A stretch of 7,395 nucleotides of DNA from Methylovirgula sp. (GTDB lineage: Bacteria > Pseudomonadota > Alphaproteobacteria > Rhizobiales > Beijerinckiaceae). Below, in pieces: positions 1 to 5,613 of the stretch (positions are counted from its first letter, which is position 1; each line of letters opens with the position of its first letter). Where the stretch lies: the NCBI GenBank assembly GCA_030040215.1, contig JASHUD010000237.1, positions 1 to 7,395 of the forward strand, written 5' to 3'. A program made the position numbers and the translations under genes. Under the pieces are notes generated by a model. That model was not told the origin of the DNA, ran no database searches, and worked only from the letters and a program-made list of their open reading frames with translations.

Positions 1-1375
1 AGGCCGCGAGCCGTTCGAGCAAGGTACGCCGTTTCGTCTCGCTGTGCTGCTCGCCGGTCGGTTCGCCGCGATGTGCGCGGATTTGCTTCTGTCCGGGCAT
101 CGGCAAATCCTCGATCTGCGGCATGCGCTGCGGACGAATGATCGGCGACTCCGCTGCCGGCGGGATAAAAGGCCCGGCGGCGTAAGGCTCGCTCTTCGGC
201 TCCGGCGCGGCGCTGAGCTCGGCATGATGACGCGTCTGCGGCGCGATGGGCTGAAGGTGGACGCCGCGCGTCGTGCCGGCTTGATGGTAGGCGGGTCCGG
301 CATAGGACGGTTGCGGAGGCTCCGCGGCATCGCGCGATTCCTGCGTGATCGCCAGCCGCTCGGCGGATGCCACGCTCCGCGTCTCGCCGTCGAAACCCTC
401 TAGTTCCGCGCCTGTGTCGATGCCGGTCGCGACGACCGAGACACGCACCATCCCGTCGAGATTCTGGTCGAAGGTCGCGCCGAGAATGATGTTGGCGTCC
501 TCATCGACCTCCTGGCGGATACGACTCGCCGCTTCGTCCACTTCGTAGAGGGTCAGATCGTTGCCGCCGGTGATCGAGATCAGCAGGCCGCGCGCTCCCC
601 TCATCGAGACTTCGTCAAGCAGCGGATTGGCGATCGCCGCCTCGGCGGCCAGCACGGCGCGTTTTTCGCCGGTTGCTTCGCCGGTGCCCATCATCGCCTT
701 GCCCATTTCGCGCATGATGGCGCGCACGTCGGCGAAATCGAGATTGATGAGCCCTTCCTTCACCATGAGATCGGTGATGCAGGCGACGCCCGAGTAGAGC
801 ACCTGGTCGGCCATGGCGAAGGCGTCGGCGAACGTGGTCTTCTCGTTGGCGACGCGGAACAGATTTTGGTTGGGAATGACGATCAAGGTATCGACCGACT
901 TCTGCAGTTCGAGAATGCCGGTTTCGGCGACGCGCATGCGGCGAATGCCTTCGAATTGGAACGGCTTGGTTACGACGCCGACGGTGAGAATGCCGAGATC
1001 GCGGGCGATGCGGGCAATGATCGGCGCGGCGCCGGTGCCGGTGCCGCCGCCCATGCCGGCGGTCACGAACACCATATGCGCGCCGGAAAGGTGATCGCGG
1101 ATTTCCTCAAGCACCTCTTCCGCGGCGGCGCGGCCGACATCGGGTTGCGATCCCGCTCCCAAACCGCCGGTCACCTGAAGGCCCATCTGGATGACGCGCT
1201 CGGCGCGCGAGGAGGAGAGCGCCTGCGCATCGGTATTGGCGACGACGAAATCGACGCCGATCAGACCGGAAACGATCATGTTGTTGACGGCATTCCCCCC
1301 GGCGCCTCCGATCCCGCACACCATAATGCGCGGTTTTAGCTCTCTGAGTTCGGGCGCTTTGAGATTGATCGACAT
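1..1375 (-). CDS. ftsZ: Cell division protein FtsZ (partial, C-terminus beyond the window)
   Basis: Tubulin-like GTPase that polymerises into the cytoplasmic Z-ring at midcell and recruits the divisome. The frame is open from an ATG at 1375-1373 to the window edge and gives 458 residues. Visible motifs are the N-terminal nucleotide-binding segment GIGGAGGNAVNNM, the tubulin signature GGGTGTGAAP (residues 109-118) and the T7 synergy loop NLDFADV (211-217), whose Asp216 completes the active site of the next subunit. The GTPase core ends near residue 320. A long Pro-rich linker follows, including a conserved block around MPQIEDLPMPGQKQIR (+ strand about 77-124) and a basic RRTLLERLAA segment at the edge. 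The C-terminal peptide that binds FtsA is not in the window. The start is supported by GAGAGG six bases upstream and by the usual alphaproteobacterial N-terminus (MSINLKAPELRELKPRI). It is last in the visible ddlB-ftsQ-ftsA-ftsZ series. Identity is certain; total length is unknown. Confidence 0.98.
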   Translation of the reverse strand, partial: MSINLKAPELRELKPRIMVCGIGGAGGNAVNNMIVSGLIGVDFVVANTDAQALSSSRAERVIQMGLQVTGGLGAGSQPDVGRAAAEEVLEEIRDHLSGAHMVFVTAGMGGGTGTGAAPIIARIARDLGILTVGVVTKPFQFEGIRRMRVAETGILELQKSVDTLIVIPNQNLFRVANEKTTFADAFAMADQVLYSGVACITDLMVKEGLINLDFADVRAIMREMGKAMMGTGEATGEKRAVLAAEAAIANPLLDEVSMRGARGLLISITGGNDLTLYEVDEAASRIRQEVDEDANIILGATFDQNLDGMVRVSVVATGIDTGAELEGFDGETRSVASAERLAITQESRDAAEPPQPSYAGPAYHQAGTTRGVHLQPIAPQTRHHAELSAAPEPKSEPYAAGPFIPPAAESPIIRPQRMPQIEDLPMPGQKQIRAHRGEPTGEQHSETKRRTLLERLAA

Positions 1376-1381
1376 ATCTGG

Positions 1382-1387
1382 CCTCTC
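1382..1387 (-). promoter_or_regulatory. Ribosome-binding site of ftsZ
   Basis: GAGAGG on the minus strand lies six bases before the ATG at 1375. It is a moderate match to Shine-Dalgarno and fixes the ftsZ start at the position expected from the family N-terminus. Confidence 0.6.
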
Positions 1388-1394
1388 GACGTTG

Positions 1395-1412
1395 GAGCGC
1401 CGCCGGGCGCCC
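1395..1412 (-). other. GC-rich stem-loop in the ftsZ leader
   Basis: On the minus strand GGGCGCC, a CGGC loop and GGCGCTC form a 7-bp stem with one G-U pair. It ends seven bases upstream of the ftsZ Shine-Dalgarno sequence. There is no U-run after it, so it does not look like an intrinsic terminator. It could influence mRNA stability or ribosome access for ftsZ. The pairing is seen directly; any role is inference. Confidence 0.35.
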
Positions 1413-1417
1413 GCTTT

Positions 1418-1431
1418 GTTTACGGTTTACG
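1418..1431. repeat. Tandem 7-bp direct repeat GTTTACG x2 in the ftsA-ftsZ gap
   Basis: Two adjacent perfect copies of GTTTACG (1418-1424 and 1425-1431; CGTAAAC on the minus strand) lie 43-56 bases upstream of the ftsZ start. Adjacent direct repeats of this size can be operator half-sites, but I recognise no named regulator for this motif. Confidence 0.4.
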
Positions 1432-1467
1432 CCTGGAAAAACGAATCAGCCGCCGCGCTTATTCGCT

Positions 1468-1476
1468 TTATCCATA
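1468..1476 (+). promoter_or_regulatory. Near-consensus DnaA box upstream of ftsZ
   Basis: TTATCCATA differs at one position from the classical DnaA box TTATCCACA. It lies in the non-coding gap just after the ftsA stop. In Caulobacter, DnaA is known to promote ftsZ transcription, so the location makes sense for an alphaproteobacterium. A nine-base near-match alone is weak evidence. Confidence 0.3.
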
Positions 1477-1479
1477 CCA

Positions 1480-2796
1480 CTAAAAGCTTTCCCTCAACCA
1501 TTGCCCGACGCGGGCGATATAGCCGCCTGTCCCCGTTGCCGCTTCCGCCGTCCGGCGGCTCGGGCGGAAATATTCGATTTTGGCCGCCTGTGGATAAACG
1601 AGCAGCCCGACCGCCGCTGAAAAGCTTGGATTTTTAGCCGACTCCGGCAGCCCGTGGATGCCCAGCGGCCGCCCCAGGCGGATCTGGCCCGAGAGGATCT
1701 GTTTGGCCGCCTCGGAGATGCCGGTAAGCTGGCTCGCCCCGCCGGTTAGGATAAAGCGCGACGCGGAGTTCGCCCCGAACCCGGCGGCTTTCAGCCGGTC
1801 GCGCACCAGTTCGAGAATTTCTTCGACCCGCGGCCTGATGATCCGCAAGAGCTGCGACTTGGGCAGGTGGATTGGCTGTTCGCCGTCTTCCCCGGCGAGC
1901 GTCACCGCGATCGTCTCGCGCTCGTCGGAGAACGAGGAAAGGCAGGCGCCGTAGAGCGTCTTTAGGCGCTCGGCATCGGCGACCCTGGTGTTTAAGCCGC
2001 GCGCGATATCCAAGGTCACGTGCGCGCCGCCGAGCGCCAGCGCGTCGACGTGGACGAGACTGCCGCCGGCGAATACGCCGATCGAAGTCGTTCCGGCGCC
2101 CATATCGATGAGCGTGGTGCCGAGTTCCGCTTCATCGTCGATGAGTGCCGCAAGGCCGGCCGCGTAGGGCGTTGCGACCATCGCCTCGACCGAAAGATGG
2201 CAACGCTCGACCGCCAGCATCAGATTGCGGGCCACGATCGCATCGCAGCTCACGACGTGCATATCGGCGCCGAGGGCATCGGCAATCATCCCCCGCGGAT
2301 CGCGGACGTTGCGCATATCGCCGATCGAGAATCCGTTTGGCAGCGAGTGCAGCACCGCCGTGCCCTGCTGCTGAGTGCGCGCCGCGCAGGCCTCGAGCAC
2401 GAGCTGGACGTCGGCATCGTTGATGGCGCGCGCGTTGATCCCAACCCGGGCATTGTAGAGCTGCGAACCGATCCGCCCGCCGGTCACGTTGAGGATCGCG
2501 CTCTCGGCTTGAACGCCGGCCATGCGTTCGGCCGCGTCCACGGCCCGGCGGATCGCGCCTTCCGCCTGATCGAGATCGACAATGACGCCGCTTTTCATTC
2601 CGGCCGAACGCTGATGGCCGATGCCGAGAACCCGGCAACGATGCGTGCGTCCGCGCAGGCTCTCGGAAGGATCCATCGGATCGAGGCGGGCAATCAGACA
2701 GATGATTTTCGACGTGCCGACGTCAAGCACGCAAAGCAAGGCGCTCTTGCGTGCCGGAAGGGCCCGCATCCGCGGCGGCAGCATACGCGCTCTCAT
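1480..2796 (-). CDS. ftsA: Cell division protein FtsA
   Basis: Actin-like ATPase that tethers FtsZ filaments to the inner membrane and links the Z-ring to later divisome proteins. The product has 438 residues, near the family length. It shows the ASKHA-fold nucleotide site: phosphate-1 VLDVGTSK (23-30), phosphate-2 LIDMGAGTTSIGVF (229-242) and the adenosine motif LTGGAS (350-355). The SHS2/1C subdomain lies between the first two motifs, roughly residues 85-200. The C-terminus GGYIARVGQWLRESF (424-438) fits the amphipathic helix that FtsA inserts into the membrane. The ATG at 2796 overlaps the ftsQ stop as ATGA, which implies translational coupling; there is no strong Shine-Dalgarno, consistent with that. 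About 20 residues precede phosphate-1, so a slightly later start such as Met5 or Met10 is possible. The gene ends 104 bp before ftsZ. Confidence 0.97.
   Translation of the reverse strand: MRARMLPPRMRALPARKSALLCVLDVGTSKIICLIARLDPMDPSESLRGRTHRCRVLGIGHQRSAGMKSGVIVDLDQAEGAIRRAVDAAERMAGVQAESAILNVTGGRIGSQLYNARVGINARAINDADVQLVLEACAARTQQQGTAVLHSLPNGFSIGDMRNVRDPRGMIADALGADMHVVSCDAIVARNLMLAVERCHLSVEAMVATPYAAGLAALIDDEAELGTTLIDMGAGTTSIGVFAGGSLVHVDALALGGAHVTLDIARGLNTRVADAERLKTLYGACLSSFSDERETIAVTLAGEDGEQPIHLPKSQLLRIIRPRVEEILELVRDRLKAAGFGANSASRFILTGGASQLTGISEAAKQILSGQIRLGRPLGIHGLPESAKNPSFSAAVGLLVYPQAAKIEYFRPSRRTAEAATGTGGYIARVGQWLRESF
1589..1597 (-). promoter_or_regulatory. Perfect DnaA-box sequence inside the ftsA 3' end
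   Basis: TTATCCACA on the minus strand matches the classical DnaA box exactly. It is 214 bases upstream of the ftsZ start and within ftsA codons for Val-Tyr-Pro-Gln (residues 400-403). The codons alone can produce this string, so it may be fortuitous. The near-match at 1468-1476 makes a pair of candidate sites before ftsZ. Confidence 0.3.
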
Positions 2797-3743
2797 GTCT
2801 GGCTGCCCTTCGACTTCTGCGGATCGTCGGCCGGCTCCGGAAGGCGGGCGATAAGCCGACCCGGAAAGCGCAGATCGAGCGCAACGATATTTTTGTCGAG
2901 CACGCCGTATTTGCGCTGCAACCGGGCGAGCTCGGCGACCGCGGCGACGGCGCCCATTTCGGGCAAAGCGACTTCGATTCCGTTTTCCATCTTAAGCGTC
3001 CAACGCCGCTCGGCGACGAGAATGCCGGCTTTGATCCGCTTGCGGAGATCGCCCGCCGCGTCGAGCAGCGCGAAATATTCTTCGATCCGCGCGTTGGCTC
3101 CATCTCCGACGACAAACGGCAGCGCGGTGAAATGGGTTTTGTCCAGCGCGGTGATCGGCGTGCCGTCGGCGGCGATAATCTTTACCGCGCCGTCCTTTTG
3201 CCAGAGCGCGTAAGGCCGACGCTCTTCGATTTCGATCATCACCCGATTGGGGTAAAGCTTGCTGACGCTCGCGTCTTTGACGAGCGGCAGCGCGATGAGC
3301 CTGTCGCGTAATTTCGCCACGTCAAGGAAGAGCAAAGAATTCGTGCGCCGAATGCCGATGGCATCGAGAATTTGCTTTTCCGACAGTTCGTGGGCGCCGG
3401 CAATCGTTACCGCGTGGATGCCGAATCCGGCGCTCCGCGCGAGGAAATCCGGAATTGTCCCTTCAGTCCGGACAAAGGCCGCATACTGGCCGCCGAGCAT
3501 CGTGCCATATAGGCCGATGGCAGCGAGAAGCACGAGGGCGATAGCGACGCCGGCGCCGCGCGCCGTGAGCAGAACCAGGAGCCGAACGGGCAACGAGCCG
3601 CGTTCCATCCGGCGGCGGCGTGGGGCACCGCTCGCCTCCATGATCGGCAAACCTCGGTCCGAGGCTACCAGATAGGCCGGCAAGGAGGGCGGAGTTGCAA
3701 AGACCTCCTTCACCGGTCGCAGGAGGCGTCTTCCACCATCCAT
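2793..3743 (-). CDS. ftsQ: Cell division protein FtsQ
   Basis: Bitopic inner-membrane divisome protein that links early cytoplasmic division proteins to the periplasmic FtsB/FtsL and peptidoglycan-synthesis machinery. The product has 316 residues. The layout is a basic cytoplasmic N-terminus (PRRRR at 41-45), one hydrophobic segment (about 63-85), a POTRA domain (about 107-178, with LDAIGIRRTNSLLFLDV and VKDASVSKLYPNRVMIEIEE-type strands) and the FtsQ/DivIB beta domain to about residue 300. The tail is hydrophilic. The chosen ATG at 3743 overlaps ddlB by 34 bp; the resulting MDGGRRLLRP start looks like related alphaproteobacterial FtsQ. Met35 and Met46 are in-frame alternatives that would still leave the membrane anchor intact. 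The stop overlaps the ftsA start as ATGA. Identity rests on domain order and position between ddlB and ftsA. Confidence 0.95.
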   Translation of the reverse strand: MDGGRRLLRPVKEVFATPPSLPAYLVASDRGLPIMEASGAPRRRRMERGSLPVRLLVLLTARGAGVAIALVLLAAIGLYGTMLGGQYAAFVRTEGTIPDFLARSAGFGIHAVTIAGAHELSEKQILDAIGIRRTNSLLFLDVAKLRDRLIALPLVKDASVSKLYPNRVMIEIEERRPYALWQKDGAVKIIAADGTPITALDKTHFTALPFVVGDGANARIEEYFALLDAAGDLRKRIKAGILVAERRWTLKMENGIEVALPEMGAVAAVAELARLQRKYGVLDKNIVALDLRFPGRLIARLPEPADDPQKSKGSQT

Positions 3744-4633
3744 TTGACGAGCTCACCGAACGACAGACCGGCATGCGCCGCGATTTCGGGCACGAGCGAT
3801 GTCTCGGTCATGCCGGGCTGCGTATTGACTTCCAGGATGACGAGTTGGCCCGTTCCGTTTGGGCCGTCGTCATAACGGAAGTCGGCGCGGCTGACACCGC
3901 GGCAACCCAGCGCCTTGTGCGCCCTGAGGCTCAACTCTTGGATAAAGTGGTAAATATTTTCTTTAAGATTCGCCGGAAGAACGTGGATCGATCCCCCCTT
4001 GGCGTATTTGGCGCGATAGTCGTACCAACCGCCGTCCGCGGCCTTGATTTCGATCACGTCGTAGGCCTTTTCGCCGATGACCGCGCAGGTGAGTTCGCGG
4101 CCGCCGACATAGCCTTCGACGAGCACTTCCTCGCCATACGGCCAGTCGTCGCGTGTTAACTCTTGCGGCGGATGACTCTGACCTTCCTTGACGATGAGGA
4201 TGCCGAACGACGAGCCTTCGGCGAGCGGCTTCACCACATAGGGCGGCGGCAGCACATGGGCGCGCGCGGCGGCGAAGCGATCGACGGTCACGCCCGCGGC
4301 GACCGGGATACCGGCCGCCTTCAACACGTGCCTGGCGAGATCCTTGCGCATGGCGAGCGCCGAGGCGAGCACGCCGGAATGCGTATAGGGGATTTGCAGC
4401 ATTTCGAGCACGCCCTGGATAATGCCGTCCTCGCCATACGGACCATGCAGCGCGTTGAAGGCGACATCCGGCCGCATTTTGGCGAGAACGTCGGCGACGT
4501 TGCGGTCGACGTCGACGCGGGCGACATCGAATCCTTCCGCGACAAGCGCTTTGGCGCAGGCCTCCCCCGAAAGCAGCGAAATCTCCCGCTCGGAGGAGAA
4601 CCCTCCGAGCAGCACGGCAACGCGCTTTTCCAT
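3710..4633 (-). CDS. ddlB: D-alanine--D-alanine ligase (DdlB type)
   Basis: ATP-grasp enzyme that joins two D-alanines to give the dipeptide later added to UDP-MurNAc-tripeptide by MurF. The product has 307 residues, typical for the family. Residues expected in the active site are visible: Glu15 in GGFSSEREIS, His63 in HGPYGEDG (63-70), the EGSS loop (139-142), Tyr210 in RAKY, Arg249 in SRADF, and Glu268 and Asn270 in LEVNTQPGMT (267-276). The tyrosine at 210 matches the D-Ala-D-Ala rather than D-Ala-D-lactate type. The frame is open further upstream, but the family N-terminus begins a few residues before VAVLLGG, which selects the ATG at 4633. The preceding GGATGATGAG is only a weak ribosome site. 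It follows the VIT-like gene by 92 bp on the same strand and overlaps ftsQ by 34 bp. murB, its usual upstream neighbour in relatives, is absent here. Confidence 0.97.
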   Translation of the reverse strand: MEKRVAVLLGGFSSEREISLLSGEACAKALVAEGFDVARVDVDRNVADVLAKMRPDVAFNALHGPYGEDGIIQGVLEMLQIPYTHSGVLASALAMRKDLARHVLKAAGIPVAAGVTVDRFAAARAHVLPPPYVVKPLAEGSSFGILIVKEGQSHPPQELTRDDWPYGEEVLVEGYVGGRELTCAVIGEKAYDVIEIKAADGGWYDYRAKYAKGGSIHVLPANLKENIYHFIQELSLRAHKALGCRGVSRADFRYDDGPNGTGQLVILEVNTQPGMTETSLVPEIAAHAGLSFGELVKWMVEDASCDR

Positions 4634-4700
4634 CTCATCATCCGTTGTTCGGCCGGCCAAGCGTAGCGGAATCCTAGCGCAACCGCCGGGCAAATCATAC

Positions 4701-4721
4701 GTGGCGGGACGCTTTCGCCAC
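4701..4721 (-). other. Hairpin just after the VIT-like gene
   Basis: Four bases after the TAA stop of the membrane-protein gene, GTGGCG and CGCCAC on the minus strand form a perfect 6-bp stem with a 9-base loop. The following bases (GTATGATTTG) are not a U-run, so a strong intrinsic terminator is not supported. It may be a weak terminator or an mRNA 3' stabiliser between the cfa cassette and ddlB. Confidence 0.3.
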
Positions 4722-4725
4722 TCTC

Positions 4726-5280
4726 TTAACTCGTTCCGGCGATATTCAATTGCGCGCCGATATAGGCGAGTGTGATGCCGCCCACCATCATGATGATGGC
4801 CCAGAGGTAGATCGGGCCGTAGAAGCTCCGCGCCAGGACGACGCCGAGAATGCCGAGTAAAACAATACTTGCGGCGATCCCGATACAAGGAGGCGGCGGC
4901 AGGCCCGCACACAGCAAAAGCGGCGCCATCGAGCCGATGAATCCGCAAACGCACGCAACGCATGCTCCTTCGAGCGCCTGCCATAACGAGCGTCGCCCAA
5001 GGCGGGTTGCCACCAATTTACCGTGCGACAGGAGCGATAATTGGTGTTCGGCGCGCGTCAATTCGGTGCGCAGCTGCGAATAGTGGGCGACGAAGAACAC
5101 AAATAGAGTGGTAAGCGCACTCGCGATCCCGACGCGCACGCCCAAGCCGATCGACGCACCGCCTCCCGATTGCAAAAGACGCCCCGTGGCCAACGTCAAG
5201 GAGGTCAGAATTCCATCGACTACGCCGGCCGTTGCGTCGAGCCATATGCTCGGATTCTCGATCCATTTGCGGAAATTCAT
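4726..5280 (-). CDS. VIT1/CCC1-like five-helix membrane protein
   Basis: Small inner-membrane protein of 184 residues that resembles the VIT1/CCC1 iron/manganese transporter superfamily. Five hydrophobic segments are visible (about 14-34, 43-67, 102-124, 132-153, 156-178), matching the five-helix fold. Helix 1 has the hallmark Asp-Gly pair (VVDGILTSLTL, Asp22-Gly23). Helix 2 runs into HYSQLRTELTRAE (66-78), comparable to the E-Y-x-S-x-x-S-Q-x-E region of VIT proteins. The loop between helices 2 and 3 is short, so the cytosolic metal-binding domain of plant VIT1 is lacking. Cys107, Cys110, Cys112, Cys124 and Cys132 cluster in and after helix 3, which is unusual. The ATG overlaps the stop of the DUF211 gene as ATGA, so the two are probably translated together. 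The family assignment is from motif memory. Transport of divalent metal is an inference from the superfamily, and the substrate is unknown. Confidence 0.75.
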   Translation of the reverse strand: MNFRKWIENPSIWLDATAGVVDGILTSLTLATGRLLQSGGGASIGLGVRVGIASALTTLFVFFVAHYSQLRTELTRAEHQLSLLSHGKLVATRLGRRSLWQALEGACVACVCGFIGSMAPLLLCAGLPPPPCIGIAASIVLLGILGVVLARSFYGPIYLWAIIMMVGGITLAYIGAQLNIAGTS

Positions 5281-5570
5281 CGCGCCCGCGGCGTGTTCTC
5301 GAGAATCCGTTCTCCGACGACGATCTGATCGAGGCTATGCACGGCGGCGCCGGTATTTTCTATCTGGCGGACTACTTCGTCATAATCGATGCCATTGCCC
5401 TCGATGGTAATATTCGTCCCCACGGTCTCGATATCGACGCCGGTGACCGTAATGTTGCAAGACTCGACACCCTTCGAATTCTGGATTGCTTGGGCAATCT
5501 CGACGAGGGAGGGCATGGCAAGCGCTTTATCAACGTCAAGCACAAGTCTCCGAATATTTAAGTTTTTCAC
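5277..5570 (-). CDS. DUF211 family protein
   Basis: A 97-residue soluble protein that I recognise as DUF211 (Pfam PF02680, COG1888), a small ferredoxin-fold-like family known mostly from archaea and without an established function. Family features are RRLVLDV (7-13), GVESCNITV (34-42), VDIET (45-49), the TIEG strand (55-58), IDYDEV (61-66) and the strongly conserved end GAAVHSLDQIVVGERI (74-89). Length is normal and the domain is complete. The start is a GTG with GAGGAG six bases upstream. It begins 43 bp after the fatty-acid synthase stop and ends in an ATGA overlap with the VIT-like gene, which suggests a shared function with that membrane protein. By hand count the gene is about 53% GC, lower than the roughly 60-65% in lines sampled from its neighbours. 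A small ligand- or metal-sensing partner of the transporter is a reasonable guess, not shown. Confidence 0.85.
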   Translation of the reverse strand: MKNLNIRRLVLDVDKALAMPSLVEIAQAIQNSKGVESCNITVTGVDIETVGTNITIEGNGIDYDEVVRQIENTGAAVHSLDQIVVGERILENTPRAR

Positions 5571-5576
5571 CGCCTG

Positions 5577-5582
5577 CTCCTC
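5577..5582 (-). promoter_or_regulatory. Ribosome-binding site that selects the GTG start of the DUF211 gene
   Basis: GAGGAG on the minus strand lies six bases before the GTG at 5570-5568. The good match and spacing support GTG as the real start, giving the family N-terminus just before the conserved RRLVLDV strand. Confidence 0.7.
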
Positions 5583-5613
5583 AAAAACCGAGAAAATCAG
5601 CGCCGACGACCGT

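Noticed and set aside
1443..1447. GANTC (CcrM) site in the ftsA-ftsZ gap as independent evidence of methylation control
   Set aside because: Similar pentamers occur many times in the window, including inside coding regions, so one copy carries little weight.
2020..3213. Long plus-strand open frame (397 codons) antisense to ftsA and ftsQ
   Set aside because: It spans two well-identified genes, its product is low-complexity Arg/Ala/Asp-rich with no recognisable domain, and high GC makes long antisense frames common.
4634..4984. Upstream extension of the ddlB reading frame to 4984
   Set aside because: The extra residues would overlap the VIT-like gene and are Arg-rich without family similarity; the ATG at 4633 gives the normal Ddl N-terminus and length.
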